Source: Streptomyces glaucescens
Lineage (GTDB): Bacteria; Actinomycetota; Actinomycetes; Streptomycetales; Streptomycetaceae
DNA: 64,000 bases
Direction: 5' to 3'
NCBI RefSeq assembly: GCF_000761215.1
Contig: NZ_CP009438.1
Location: 6,304,501-6,368,500 of the forward strand
In this document: piece after piece, positions 18,001 through 26,339 of the stretch
How the letters are laid out: every line of letters starts with the position of its first letter
How positions within the stretch are numbered: the stretch's first letter is position 1
Program-made: the position numbers and the translations under genes
The notes under the pieces: generated by a model
Seen by the model: only the letters and a program-made list of their open reading frames with translations
Told to the model about the DNA's origin: nothing
Database searches by the model: none

Positions 18001-18786
18001 CGCGGCCAGGCCAAGGTCCTCGCCACCCTCGACGAGACCACCTACCAGGGCGGCACCATGAAGGGCGACCACCCGATCGCCTGGTGCCAGAACTACGGCG
18101 GCGGCCGGTCCTTCTACACCGGCGGCGGCCACACCAAGGAGTCCTACGCCGAAGAGGCATTCCGCGCCCACCTCCTGGGCGGCCTGCGGTACGCCACCGG
18201 CCAGGTGAAGGCCGACTGCAAGCCGGACAAGGGCTACCGGAAGATCTTCAACGGCCGGACCCTGGACGGCTGGAAGCAGGCCGGGCCCGGGAAGTTCGGC
18301 ATCAAGGACGGCACCCTGGAGTCCGAGGGCGGCATGGGCCTGCTCTGGTACCAGGCCAAGGAGCTGACGTCGTACTCGCTCAAACTCGACTGGAAGATGC
18401 GGGGCGACGACAACTCGGGGATCTTCGTGGGCTTCCCCGCCTCCGACGACCCCTGGTCCGCGGTGGACAAGGGCTACGAGATCCAGATCGACGCCACGGA
18501 CGCGCCCGACCGCACCACCGGCGCCGTCTACTCCTTCAAGTCGGCGAACATCAAGGCCCGTGACCAGGTCCTGCGACCGCCCGGCCAGTGGAACTCCTAC
18601 GAGATCAGGGTCCGGGGCGAACGCCTCCAGGTGTTCCTCAACGGAGTCAAGATCAACGACTTCACCAACGAGGACCCCGAGCGGAGCCTGACCGACGGCC
18701 ACATCGGCCTGCAGAACCACGGCGCCGGCGACCACGTGTCCTTCCGCAACATCCAGCTCAGGGAACTGCCCGCGCAGGGCGACTGA
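15064..18786 (+). CDS. Secreted multidomain sugar-oxidising enzyme: sorbosone dehydrogenase, PKD, CBM6-like, ThuA and DUF1080 domains
   Basis: The 1240-residue protein begins with a signal peptide (about residues 1-40, ending near VAGAHPGH). The order is: a PQQ-type glucose/sorbosone dehydrogenase propeller (about 60-500; GRRWIKRIEQTEDG, MDMEFGPDGALYVLDYG); a PKD domain (about 507-585; YRWDFGDGTTGEG); a further beta domain; a CBM6-like module (about 705-822); a ThuA trehalose-utilisation/glutamine-amidotransferase-like domain (about 831-1045; KTAGFRHDSIPAG); and a DUF1080 3-keto-disaccharide hydrolase-like domain (about 1056-1239; IFNGRTLDGW). It should act outside the cell on a glycoside, possibly via keto-sugar chemistry. 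GTG 15064 has GGAGGG at good spacing. An in-frame ATG at 14971 would add 31 residues. It lies between two terminators, so it is its own transcription unit. Confidence 0.9.
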   Translation: MHRTGLSSTRAPRRPRLRTTLALFTGLLLAVGTPATVAGAHPGHPEHDEPAAAEGQFQQVPLAKGEPETGEPMSLAVLPDRSVLHTSRDGTLRLTDQGGVTRIAGKLDVYSHDEEGLQGVGIDPDFENNRAIYLYYAPPLDTPPGDAPETGTAEDFEKFDGVNRLSRFVLNPNGTLNLASEKKVLDVAASRGTCCHVGGDIDFDAEGNLYLSTGDDTNPFASDGYTPIDDRPNRNPAFDARRSSANTNDLRGKILRIKVAEDGSYTIPEGNLFAPGTEKTRPEIYAMGFRNPFRMSVDDKTGIVYVGDYGPDAGAADPARGPAGQVEFAKVTEAANFGWPFCTGDNDPYVDYDFATKQSGETFDCAAPKNTSPHNTGLVDLPPAQAAWIPYDGGSLPEFGSGSESPMAGPVYRYDPELDSSVKFPEAYDGDFFAGEFGRRWIKRIEQTEDGAVAKINDFPWTGTQIMDMEFGPDGALYVLDYGVSWFQGDQHSALYRIENAEDGFSPIAEVSADKTSGAAGLKVTFTGSAKDADSTDLTYRWDFGDGTTGEGLNPTHRYRKAGTYSATFTATDPEGNTGNASVRIVVGNTEPKVRIDVPGNGSLAAFGQPVPFKVTVTDPEETVDCSRVKVVYSLGHDSHAHELTSETGCEGTLRPPAGDGGHDPNANIYGVVGASYTDRGANGQEELTGTARTVLQPLHRQGEHFTTQSGVSVIDKTGAHGGKTVGDIHDGDWISFTPYRFDGQRKLTVRASSGGAGGFVELRTGSPEGPLHGSAYIPPTGSWETFQDVDVPLRALPKKTTDIYLVFKGGEGALFDVDDFEFSKEPFKGGKRVLVFSKTAGFRHDSIPAGITALKELGAPAGITVDATEEARQFTTTNLAKYDAVAFLSTTGDVLDAAQQKAFEDYVAGGGGYLGIHAAADTEYDWEFYGGLVGAHFHSHPAIQRATVRVEDHDHPSTAHLDDAWERTDEWYNYRTNPRGQAKVLATLDETTYQGGTMKGDHPIAWCQNYGGGRSFYTGGGHTKESYAEEAFRAHLLGGLRYATGQVKADCKPDKGYRKIFNGRTLDGWKQAGPGKFGIKDGTLESEGGMGLLWYQAKELTSYSLKLDWKMRGDDNSGIFVGFPASDDPWSAVDKGYEIQIDATDAPDRTTGAVYSFKSANIKARDQVLRPPGQWNSYEIRVRGERLQVFLNGVKINDFTNEDPERSLTDGHIGLQNHGAGDHVSFRNIQLRELPAQGD

Positions 18787-18790
18787 ACGG

Positions 18791-18824
18791 CGGCGGGCGG
18801 GGGACGCCGGACCCCCGCCCGCCG
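18791..18824 (+). terminator. Perfect 13-bp hairpin after the secreted enzyme gene
   Basis: CGGCGGGCGGGGG (18791-18803) is exactly complementary to CCCCCGCCCGCCG (18812-18824) around an 8-nt loop, 5 bp after the stop codon. It separates the secreted enzyme gene from the ebo-type cluster that starts at 18886. Confidence 0.85.
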
Positions 18825-18885
18825 TCCTCCGGCCACATCCACGGGACGACGTCCGGCCACCACTTCGGGGACAAGGAGGCTGCCC

Positions 18886-20064
18886 ATGTCCGCGTCCGTT
18901 TCCCAGCCGCGCGTCGGCGTCTGGCTGATCGGGGCCCGCGGCTCCGTCGCCACCACCGTCGTGGCGGGCTGTGCCGCCGTCACCGCGGGTCTGCACCCAC
19001 CGACGGGCATGGTCACCGAGACCCCACCCTTCGAGGACTGCGGCCTGCCGCCGCTGTCGTCACTCGTCTTCGGCGGCCACGACGTCGTGGACTGCCCGCT
19101 GCCCAAACGCGCCGAGGCCCTCGCCGCGGGCGGCGTCCTGCCCCCGGGCCTGCCGGCCGCCGTCGCCGCCGAACTGACCGCCGCGGACCGCGAGATCAGG
19201 CCGGGCGGCCCGGTCCCGGGACCCACCGGGCACGCTCCCGGCCCCGAGGGGCTGATCACCGCCTTCGCCTCCGACATACGGGACTTCACGCGGCGGTGCG
19301 GACTCGCGCGCACCGTCGTGGTGAACGTGGCCTCCACGGAACCGGCCCCGACCGGAGGGGAGCTGCCGGCCAGTTCCCTCTACGCGGCCGCCGCCCTGCG
19401 CGCCGGCTGCCCCTACGTCGACTTCACCCCCTCCACGGGTCTGCACCACCCGGCGCTCGCCGCGGCGCGGGCCGCCTCCGGCCTGCCGTACGCGGGCCGC
19501 GACGGCAAGACCGGGCAGACCCTGCTGCGGTCCGTGCTCGGCCCGATGTTCGCCCAGCGGGCGCTCACCGTGCGGGCCTGGTCCGGCACCAACCTGCTGG
19601 GCGGCGGAGACGGCGCCGCCCTCGCCGACCCGGCCGCCGCCGCGGCGAAGAACGCCGGCAAGGAACGCGTCCTCGCCGACACGCTCGGCACCGCCCCCGA
19701 AGGGGAGGTGCACATCGACGACGTGCCCGCGCTCGGCGACTGGAAGACCGCCTGGGACCACATCGCCTTCGACGGCTTCCTCGGCACCCGCATGATCCTC
19801 CAGACCATCTGGCAGGGCTGCGACTCCGCCCTCGCCGCACCCCTGGTCCTGGACCTGGCCCGGCTCACCGCCCGCGCCCACGAGGCGGGCCTGTCCGGAC
19901 CGCTCGGCGAACTCGGCTTCTACTTCAAGGATCCGGTGGGGGAGGGGCCGTCCTCGCTGGGCGAGCAGTACGCGGCCCTCCTCGGCTTCGCGGAGCGGCT
20001 GCGCGGCGGGGCGCGCGGCGCCGCGGACGAACCCGCCGCCCGGCGTCCCGGGGAACACCGGTGA
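18886..20064 (+). CDS. Inositol-3-phosphate synthase-like protein heading the ebo-type cluster
   Basis: The 392-residue product resembles myo-inositol-1-phosphate synthase: WLIGARGSVATTVVAGCAA is the NAD-binding Rossmann start, and HIDDVPALGDWKTAWDHIAF with FDGFLGTRMILQTIWQG matches the catalytic and C-terminal core. The authentic family cyclises glucose 6-phosphate using NAD. It starts an overlapping gene run with EboC, EboA, EboB, EboE and EboF homologues. In the ebo operons described from algal plastids and cyanobacteria the corresponding enzyme is a 3-dehydroquinate-synthase-like EboD, also an NAD-dependent sugar-phosphate cyclase. This protein probably fills that place, which is inference. 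GGAGG lies 7 nt before the ATG. Confidence 0.88.
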   Translation: MSASVSQPRVGVWLIGARGSVATTVVAGCAAVTAGLHPPTGMVTETPPFEDCGLPPLSSLVFGGHDVVDCPLPKRAEALAAGGVLPPGLPAAVAAELTAADREIRPGGPVPGPTGHAPGPEGLITAFASDIRDFTRRCGLARTVVVNVASTEPAPTGGELPASSLYAAAALRAGCPYVDFTPSTGLHHPALAAARAASGLPYAGRDGKTGQTLLRSVLGPMFAQRALTVRAWSGTNLLGGGDGAALADPAAAAAKNAGKERVLADTLGTAPEGEVHIDDVPALGDWKTAWDHIAFDGFLGTRMILQTIWQGCDSALAAPLVLDLARLTARAHEAGLSGPLGELGFYFKDPVGEGPSSLGEQYAALLGFAERLRGGARGAADEPAARRPGEHR

Positions 20065-21275
20065 ACGGGCGGCCCACCCGCGGCCGCGGCCCCGCCCCTT
20101 CGGCCGCCGGCCACGACGACGTGCCGGGCGGCAGCGGCCCTGTCCCGGAACCCACGACCGGGGCACCCCCTGCCGCAGACGCATGCGCGGAGACGGCAAC
20201 CCGCGTCCAGCCGGCAACCGGCACGGACACAGAGCCCCGCACGGACGCAGAGCCCCGCACGGACACCGAGGCCGGCATGGACACCGGGTCACGTACGGAC
20301 ACGGAGCCCCGCACGGACACCGGGTCCCGCACGGCCACGGAGGCGAGCACGGACATGGCACCGGCCCCCGGCCGCCCCCGTGACGCCTCCGGCGCGTCCC
20401 GCGCCCACCCGCTCCGGGCCTGGGCGGAGCTGCTCCGCCTCCCCGCCCTCCTCACCGTCCCCGGCGACGCGCTGGCCGGGGCGGCGGCGGGCGGGGCGCG
20501 GCCCGGTCCCCGCACCCTGCTCGCCATCGGCTCCTCCCTCTGCCTGTACGAGGCGGGCATGGCCCTGAACGACTGGGCGGACCGCGACGAGGACGCCCGG
20601 GACCGCCCGCACCGGCCCCTGCCGTCCGGCCGGATCCGCCCGGCGGCGGCTCTCACCGCGGCCTGCGCCCTGACCGGCGCCGGACTCGCCCTCGCCGCCC
20701 GTGCCGGCCGCCCCGCGCTGGCCGTCGCCGCGCCGCTCGCGGCCACCGTCTGGGCGTACGACCTCGCCCTGAAGCACACCCCGGCGGGTCCTGTCGCCAT
20801 GGCCGCCGCCCGGGGCCTCGATCTGCTCCTGGGAGCCGCGGCCACCGGCGGGCGCACCCGTGCCGCCCTCCCGTCGGCCGCGCTCCTCGGCAGCCACACC
20901 CTCGCCGTGACGGCGGTGTCCCGCCGCGAGACGCAGGGCGGTTCGGCGCTGGGCCCGCTCGCCGCGCTCGCCGGCGCCGCCGCGCTGACCCGGCTGCTGA
21001 CCCGCCGGTCCGTCACGGCCCGCACCGGTCCGCACGCCGCGCTGCGCACCGCCCTCGGGGCCGGCTACGCCGCGACGGTCGCCCGCCCCTACCTGCACGC
21101 CGTCCTCAACCCCTCGCCCGCGCTCACCCAGCGCGCCGTCGGCGGCGGCATCCGCGCCACCATCCCGCTCCAGGCCGCCCTGTCCGCCCGATCCGGGGCG
21201 CCGGTCACCGCTCTCGCCGTCGCCGCGCTCGCCCCGCTCGGCCGCACCTTCGGGAGGAAGGTGAGCATCACATGA
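20061..21275 (+). CDS. eboC: EboC: UbiA-like membrane prenyltransferase homologue with repeat-rich N-terminus
   Basis: From the GTG at 20061 (overlapping the previous stop) the product has 404 residues. Residues from about 105 onward are a UbiA-type membrane domain with LNDWADRDEDARDRPHRPL, the canonical NDxxDxxxD Mg-diphosphate motif, and several helices. In ebo clusters EboC is the UbiA member, thought to support movement of a specialised metabolite to the periplasm; its substrate is unknown. The first 100 residues are odd: a hydrophilic stretch with 18-bp-periodic TDTEPR/TDTGSR repeats (about 20220-20355). A shorter start inside this stretch (for example ATG 20355) is possible, but no better ribosome site is visible. 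Its ATG/TGA junctions show tight coupling on both sides. Confidence 0.85.
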   Translation: MNGRPTRGRGPAPSAAGHDDVPGGSGPVPEPTTGAPPAADACAETATRVQPATGTDTEPRTDAEPRTDTEAGMDTGSRTDTEPRTDTGSRTATEASTDMAPAPGRPRDASGASRAHPLRAWAELLRLPALLTVPGDALAGAAAGGARPGPRTLLAIGSSLCLYEAGMALNDWADRDEDARDRPHRPLPSGRIRPAAALTAACALTGAGLALAARAGRPALAVAAPLAATVWAYDLALKHTPAGPVAMAAARGLDLLLGAAATGGRTRAALPSAALLGSHTLAVTAVSRRETQGGSALGPLAALAGAAALTRLLTRRSVTARTGPHAALRTALGAGYAATVARPYLHAVLNPSPALTQRAVGGGIRATIPLQAALSARSGAPVTALAVAALAPLGRTFGRKVSIT

Positions 21276-22165
21276 ACCCGAGCGCCGAAGCTCCCCGCCC
21301 CCGCTCGCCCCTCCGCTTCGGGTACGGCACCAACGGCCTCGCCGACCTCCGCCTCGACGACGCCCTGGCCCTGCTCGCCGACCTCGGCTACGACGGCGTC
21401 GGACTGACGCTGGACCACATGCACCTCGACCCGCTCGCCCCCGGCCTCGCCGCCCGCACCCGCCGGGTCGCGGACCGCCTCCGGGCCCTGGGTCTGTCGG
21501 TGACCGTCGAGACCGGCGCCCGCTATGTCCTGGACCCGCGCCGCAAGCACGGTCCCTCCCTGCTGGACCCGGACCCGGAGGACCGGGCCCGCCGCGTCGA
21601 CCTGCTGCTGCGCGCGGTCCGGGTCGCCGCCGGCCTCGGCGCGCACGCCGTGCACTGCTTCAGCGGCATCCCCGCCGCCGGGACGGACCCGGACACGGCG
21701 TGGAAGCGCCTGGCCGACGGGCTCGCCCCCGTCCTGGACGCCGCCGGCGACGCCGGCGTCCCGCTCGCCGTCGAGCCCGAACCGGGGCACCTCCTGGCCA
21801 CCCTCGCCGACTTCCACCACCTGCGCAGCCTCCTCGGCGACCCCGAACCGCTCGGTCTCACCCTCGACATCGGCCACTGCCAGTGCCTGGAACCGCTGCC
21901 GCCCGCCGACTGCGTCCGCGCCGCCGCCCCCTGGCTGCGCCATGTGCAGATCGAGGACATGCGGCGCGGAGTCCACGAGCACCTGCCGTTCGGCGACGGC
22001 GAGATCGACTTCCCGCCGGTCCTCGCGGCCCTGGCCGCCACCGGCTACCAGGGGCTCACCGTCGTCGAACTGCCCCGCCACTCGCACGCGGGCCCGCACT
22101 TCGCCGAGCTGTCCCTGCCCTTCCTCCGTCACGCGGCGCCCACCCCACGAGGGAGCACCTCATGA
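21272..22165 (+). CDS. TIM-barrel sugar phosphate isomerase/epimerase-like protein of the ebo cluster
   Basis: The 297-residue product has the AP-endonuclease-2/xylose-isomerase-like barrel. LADLGYDGVGLTLDHMHLDP is the first strand and loop, and probable metal ligands lie in LAVEPEPGHLL, LTLDIGHCQC and RHVQIEDMRRGVHEHLPFGDGEIDF. The last follows the H(x)3D...G(E/D)GxIDF pattern typical of active isomerases. It is distinct from EboE, which is encoded two genes later. Its ATG overlaps the EboC stop and its own stop overlaps the EboA start. A step acting on the cyclitol or sugar produced by the first enzyme is plausible; the substrate is not known. Confidence 0.87.
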   Translation: MNPSAEAPRPRSPLRFGYGTNGLADLRLDDALALLADLGYDGVGLTLDHMHLDPLAPGLAARTRRVADRLRALGLSVTVETGARYVLDPRRKHGPSLLDPDPEDRARRVDLLLRAVRVAAGLGAHAVHCFSGIPAAGTDPDTAWKRLADGLAPVLDAAGDAGVPLAVEPEPGHLLATLADFHHLRSLLGDPEPLGLTLDIGHCQCLEPLPPADCVRAAAPWLRHVQIEDMRRGVHEHLPFGDGEIDFPPVLAALAATGYQGLTVVELPRHSHAGPHFAELSLPFLRHAAPTPRGSTS

Positions 22166-22866
22166 CCCACGCACAGCCCGGCCCCGGGACCTCCCCGGCC
22201 GCGGCCCTCCTCGCCCGGGGCCCGCTGGACGACCTCCACGCCCACCTCGACGCCGAACTGCCCGGAGCCGCCCGGGCCTGGCTCGACCAGGCCCTCGCCG
22301 AGGCCGCCGCGCACCCCGGCGCGCACGGCCCGGTCGCGGTGTGGGAGCTGCGGTTCGCCGAGGCCGGCCGCCGCTGCGGCACCGCGTACGCGGACGCCGC
22401 CCGGGTGCTGATCCTGCGGGCCGCCCGCGCCGACCCCGCCGCGCTCGGCCGCGTCTACTCCCAGGGCACCGCCGCCGAACGCCGAGCCGTCCTGCACGCC
22501 CTGCCCCACCTGGTGCCGGGCCCGGACGCGCTGCCACTCGTCGAGGACGCCCTGCGCACCAACGACACCCGGCTGCTGGCCGCCGCCGTCGGCCCGTACG
22601 CCGCCCGGCACCTCGACCCGCACGGCTGGCGCCACGCCGTACTGAAGTGCCTGTTCACCGGCGTGCCGGTCGAGGCGGTGGCGGGCCTTGGGGAGCGCGC
22701 CCGCGGCGACGCGCAACTGGCCCGCATGCTCGCCGACCACGCCGCCGAACGATCCGCCGCCGGCCGCCCCGTCCCCGAGGACCTGCGCCGCGTACTGGCC
22801 CTGACCGACCGCGCGCCCTCGTCCACGCCGCACTCACCGGACGCCCCCCACGGCAAGGAGTCCTGA
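22162..22866 (+). CDS. eboA: EboA domain protein
   Basis: The 234-residue, mostly helical, Ala/Leu/Arg-rich protein has no signal peptide. Its features, including LHALPHLVPGPDALPLVEDALRTNDTRLLAAAVGPYAAR and WRHAVLKCLFTGVPV in separated helices, match the EboA family as I remember it, where the stretch around NTRLLAAVGPYA...W.HAVLKCLF is conserved. EboA has no known enzymatic activity; the helical-repeat look suggests a scaffold. The assignment is strengthened by its position directly before the TatD-type gene and by EboC and EboE homologues on either side. It overlaps its neighbours (ATGA, then TGATG). Confidence 0.85.
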   Translation: MTHAQPGPGTSPAAALLARGPLDDLHAHLDAELPGAARAWLDQALAEAAAHPGAHGPVAVWELRFAEAGRRCGTAYADAARVLILRAARADPAALGRVYSQGTAAERRAVLHALPHLVPGPDALPLVEDALRTNDTRLLAAAVGPYAARHLDPHGWRHAVLKCLFTGVPVEAVAGLGERARGDAQLARMLADHAAERSAAGRPVPEDLRRVLALTDRAPSSTPHSPDAPHGKES

Positions 22867-23714
22867 TGCGCATCTTCGACCCCCACATCCACATGACCTC
22901 CCGCACCACCGACGACTACGAGGCCATGTACGCGGCCGGTGTCCGCGCCGTCGTCGAACCGTCCTTCTGGCTCGGCCAGCCCCGCACCTCCCCCGCCACC
23001 TTCGTCGACTACTTCGACTCCCTCCTCGGCTGGGAGCCCTTCCGCGCCGCCCAGTACGGCATCGCCCACCACTGCACGATCGCGCTCAACCCGAAGGAGG
23101 CCAACGACCCGCGCTGCCGGCCGGTCCTCGACGAGCTGCCCCGCTACCTCGTCAAGGACCAGGTCGTCGCCGTCGGCGAGATCGGCTACGACTCCATGAC
23201 CCCCGCCGAGGACAGCGCGTTCGCCGCCCAGCTCCAGCTCGCCGCCGACCACGGACTCCCCGCACTGGTGCACACCCCGCACCGCGACAAGCTCGCCGGT
23301 CTGCGCCGCACCCTGGACGTGGTCCGCGAGTCCGCCCTGCCACCGGAACGGGTGCTGGTGGACCACCTCAACGAGACCACCGTGAAGGAGGCCAAGGACA
23401 GCGGCTGCTGGCTCGGCTTCTCCGTCTACCCCGACACCAAGATGGACGAGGAGCGGATGGTCGCCCTGCTGCGCGCCCACGGGCCCGAGCGGGTCCTGGT
23501 GAACTCCGCCGCCGACTGGGGCAGGAGCGACCCGCTGAAGACCCGCAAGGTCGGCGACCTGATGCTCGCCCAAGGGTTCTCCGAGGACGACGTCGACCGG
23601 GTGCTGTGGCGCAATCCCGTCGACTTCTACGGGCTCAGCGGCCGGCTCACCCTGGACGTCGCCGCGACCGACGCCACCCACGAGGGCAACTCCGTCCTGC
23701 GCGGCGGGGAGTGA
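22866..23714 (+). CDS. eboB: EboB: TatD-family metal-dependent hydrolase
   Basis: The 282-residue product starts MRIFDPHIHMTSR, with the HxH metal site of the amidohydrolase/TatD fold at residues 7-9. It continues with VAVGEIGYDSM (metal-binding Glu), PALVHTPHRDK, VLVDHLNETT and NSAADWGRSDP (final Asp), so the site looks complete. TatD members are cytoplasmic hydrolases or nucleases, but ebo-cluster members are suspected to act on a metabolite. The start codon shares bases with the EboA stop, and a 3-nt gap leads to EboE. The assignment to EboB rests on family plus order; sequence alone says TatD/amidohydrolase. Confidence 0.87.
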   Translation: MRIFDPHIHMTSRTTDDYEAMYAAGVRAVVEPSFWLGQPRTSPATFVDYFDSLLGWEPFRAAQYGIAHHCTIALNPKEANDPRCRPVLDELPRYLVKDQVVAVGEIGYDSMTPAEDSAFAAQLQLAADHGLPALVHTPHRDKLAGLRRTLDVVRESALPPERVLVDHLNETTVKEAKDSGCWLGFSVYPDTKMDEERMVALLRAHGPERVLVNSAADWGRSDPLKTRKVGDLMLAQGFSEDDVDRVLWRNPVDFYGLSGRLTLDVAATDATHEGNSVLRGGE

Positions 23715-23717
23715 GCG

Positions 23718-24887
23718 ATGCGCTTCCGGCACCCCGACGGCTCCGTCGTCCACCTCGCCTACTGCACCAACGTGCACCCGGCGGAGACCTTCGACGGAGT
23801 CCTCGCCCAGCTCCGCGACCACTGCGAACCGGTCCGCCGCCGTCTCGGCCGCGACCGTCTCGGGATCGGTCTGTGGCTCGCCCGGGACGCGGCCCGCGCC
23901 CTGGTCGGCGACCCGTCCGCGCTGCGCGCCCTGCGCACCGAACTGGACCGGCGCGGCCTCGAGGTGGTCACCCTCAACGGCTTTCCCTACGAGGGGTTCG
24001 GCGCCGAGGAGGTCAAGTACCGGGTCTACCGCCCGGACTGGGCCGACCCGGAACGCCTCGACCACACCACCGCCCTGGCCCGGGTGCTCGCCGGACTGCT
24101 GCCCGACGACGTCACCGAGGGCAGCATCTCCACCCTGCCGCTCGCCTGGCGCACCGCCGCCGGCGAGGAGCGCACCGCGGCCGCCCGCACCGCCCTGGCC
24201 GCCCTCGGCGAACGCCTCGACGCCCTCGCCGAGCTGACCGGCCGCTCCCTGCGCATCGGCCTCGAACCGGAGCCCGGCTGCGTCGTCGAGACCACCGGCG
24301 ACGCCCTCGCCCCGCTGGCCGCGATCGGCCACCCCCGCATCGGCATCTGCGTCGACACCTGCCACCTCGCCACCTCCTTCGAGGACCCGGACACCGCCCT
24401 GGACGCCCTCGCCCGATCCGGTGTCCCCGTCGTCAAGTCCCAGCTCTCCGCCGCCCTGCACGCCGAGCACCCCCATCTCCCCGAGGTCCGCGACGCGCTC
24501 GCCGCCTTCGACGAACCCCGTTTCCTGCACCAGACCCGCGTCGCCACCGCCGCCGGCCTGCGCGGCACCGACGACCTCGGCGAAGCCCTGGACGGCCGGG
24601 TCCTGCCCGACGGCGCACCCTGGCGGTCCCACTTCCACGTCCCGCTGCACGCGGCCCCCGCCGCGCCCCTCACCTCCACCCTGCCCGTCCTGACCGCCGC
24701 GCTCGCCCGGCTCGTCGGCGGCCCGCGCCCGCTCACCCACCACCTGGAGGTCGAGACCTACACCTGGCAGGCGCTCCCGCCCGAGCTGCGGCCGCACACC
24801 CGCGCCCAGCTCGCCGACGGCATCGCCGCCGAGCTGGCCCTCGCCCGCGACCTGCTCACCGACCTCGGCCTGAAGGAGCTGCCGTGA
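23718..24887 (+). CDS. eboE: EboE: metabolite traffic TIM-barrel protein
   Basis: The 389-residue product begins with a short strand region, then LAYCTNVHPAETFDGV, and contains VVTLNGFPYEGFGAEEVKYRVYRPDW, cited here only in part: NGFPYxxF is a hallmark of EboE as I recall it. It continues with LRIGLEPEPGCVVETT and GICVDTCHLATSFED, barrel strands bearing Glu and Asp/His ligands, and HHLEVETYTW near the end. In cyanobacteria eboE is required for correct placement of scytonemin precursors, suggesting a role in moving or processing a metabolite. It lies 3 nt after the TatD gene and overlaps the EboF start by 4 bp. No signal peptide is visible, so it is probably cytoplasmic. Confidence 0.9.
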   Translation: MRFRHPDGSVVHLAYCTNVHPAETFDGVLAQLRDHCEPVRRRLGRDRLGIGLWLARDAARALVGDPSALRALRTELDRRGLEVVTLNGFPYEGFGAEEVKYRVYRPDWADPERLDHTTALARVLAGLLPDDVTEGSISTLPLAWRTAAGEERTAAARTALAALGERLDALAELTGRSLRIGLEPEPGCVVETTGDALAPLAAIGHPRIGICVDTCHLATSFEDPDTALDALARSGVPVVKSQLSAALHAEHPHLPEVRDALAAFDEPRFLHQTRVATAAGLRGTDDLGEALDGRVLPDGAPWRSHFHVPLHAAPAAPLTSTLPVLTAALARLVGGPRPLTHHLEVETYTWQALPPELRPHTRAQLADGIAAELALARDLLTDLGLKELP

Positions 24888-26293
24888 CCGCCCACGCCCC
24901 GGCGCGTCCCACCCCGCTCCTCGTCCTCGACGTCGTCGGCCTCACCCCCCGCCTCCTCGATCACATGCCGCACCTGAAGGCGCTCGCCCGGTCCGGGTCC
25001 CGGGCGCCGCTCGGCACCGTGCTGCCCGCCGTCACCTGCGCCGCCCAGTCCACCTTCCTCACCGGCACCATGCCGTCCGAGCACGGCATCGTCGGCAACG
25101 GCTGGTACTTCCGCGAACTCGGCGACGTGCTGCTGTGGCGCCAGCACAACGGTCTGGTCGCCGGCGACAAGCTCTGGGACGCGGCCCGCCGGGTCCACCC
25201 CGGCTACACCGTGGCCAACATCTGCTGGTGGTACGCCATGGGCGCCGACACCGACTACACCGTCACCCCCCGTCCGATCTACTACGCCGACGGCCGCAAG
25301 GAACCCGACTGCTACACCCGCCCCGCCGACCTGCACGACGAACTCACCCGCAAACTCGGCACCTTCCCCCTCTTCCGCTTCTGGGGACCCGGTGCCGACC
25401 TGGTCTCCAGCCGCTGGATCATCGACGCCACCCGGCACATCCAGCGCACCCGCCGCCCGGACCTCACCCTGTGCTACCTCCCGCACCTCGACTACGACCT
25501 GCAGCGCTTCGGCCCCGACGACCCGCGCTCCCACCGCGCGGCCGCCGACCTGGACGCGGCGCTCGCCCCGCTGCTCGACGACGCCCGGGCCGAGGGCCGC
25601 ACCGTCGTCGCGCTCTCCGAGTACGGCATCACCCGCGTGTCCCGGCCGGTCGACATCAACCGGGCGCTGCGCCGCGCCGGACTGCTGGAGGTGCACACCC
25701 AGGACGGCATGGAGTACCTCGACCCGATGGCGTCGCGCGCCTTCGCGGTCGCCGACCACCAGATCGCCCACGTCTACGTCCGCCGCCCCGAGGACCTGGC
25801 CGAGGCCCGCGCGGCCCTCGACGGCCTGCCCGGCATCGACCTGCTCCTCGACGACGAGGGCAAGAAGGCCCACCACCTCGACCACCCGCGCTCCGGCGAA
25901 CTCGTCGCCGTCGCGGAACCGGACGCCTGGTTCACGTACTACTACTGGCTCGACGACGCCCGCGCGCCCGACTTCGCACGGCTCGTCGAGATCCACCGCA
26001 AGCCCGGCTACGACCCGGTCGAACTCTTCATGGACCCCCTCGACCCCTACGTCAAGCTGAAGGCGGCGGCGGCCCTGGCCCGCAAGAAGCTGGGCCTGCG
26101 CTACCGCATGGCGGTCGTGCCCCTGGACCCCTCACCTGTCCGCGGCAGCCACGGCCGCCTCCCGGCGAGTGACGACGACGGTCCGCTCCTCATCTGCTCC
26201 ACCCCCCGCGCCGTCGGCGACCGCGTCGCGGCCACCGACGTCAAAGCACTCCTGCTGCACCTGGCCGGTCTCTCCCGGCCTGCCCCCCAGTGA
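24884..26293 (+). CDS. eboF: EboF: alkaline phosphatase-superfamily nucleotide pyrophosphatase/phosphodiesterase
   Basis: The 469-residue product belongs to the type I phosphodiesterase group. LLVLDVVGLTPRLLDHMP supplies the first metal Asp, LPAVTCAAQSTFLTG carries the Thr/Ser nucleophile, and YLPHLDYDLQRFG, LSEYGITRV and VADHQIAHV supply further Asp/His ligands. No signal peptide is present, so it should act in the cytoplasm, unlike many relatives. It probably cleaves a phosphodiester or phosphate-activated intermediate made by the other ebo enzymes. The GTG at 24884 overlaps the EboE stop. The next gene, for an exported barrel protein, starts 46 bp downstream and probably belongs to the same transcript. 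Confidence 0.87.
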   Translation: MTAHAPARPTPLLVLDVVGLTPRLLDHMPHLKALARSGSRAPLGTVLPAVTCAAQSTFLTGTMPSEHGIVGNGWYFRELGDVLLWRQHNGLVAGDKLWDAARRVHPGYTVANICWWYAMGADTDYTVTPRPIYYADGRKEPDCYTRPADLHDELTRKLGTFPLFRFWGPGADLVSSRWIIDATRHIQRTRRPDLTLCYLPHLDYDLQRFGPDDPRSHRAAADLDAALAPLLDDARAEGRTVVALSEYGITRVSRPVDINRALRRAGLLEVHTQDGMEYLDPMASRAFAVADHQIAHVYVRRPEDLAEARAALDGLPGIDLLLDDEGKKAHHLDHPRSGELVAVAEPDAWFTYYYWLDDARAPDFARLVEIHRKPGYDPVELFMDPLDPYVKLKAAAALARKKLGLRYRMAVVPLDPSPVRGSHGRLPASDDDGPLLICSTPRAVGDRVAATDVKALLLHLAGLSRPAPQ

Positions 26294-26339
26294 AGCACCC
26301 GCCACCGACAACGGCCCCCGACCCCGAGGAGTCCCCGGC

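Noticed and set aside
15322..18996. A 1224-codon open frame on the minus strand opposite the secreted multidomain enzyme
   Set aside because: It is Val/Gly/Ala/Arg-rich with no motif and exactly opposes a gene with signal peptide and clear domains; such mirror frames are routine in GC-rich DNA.
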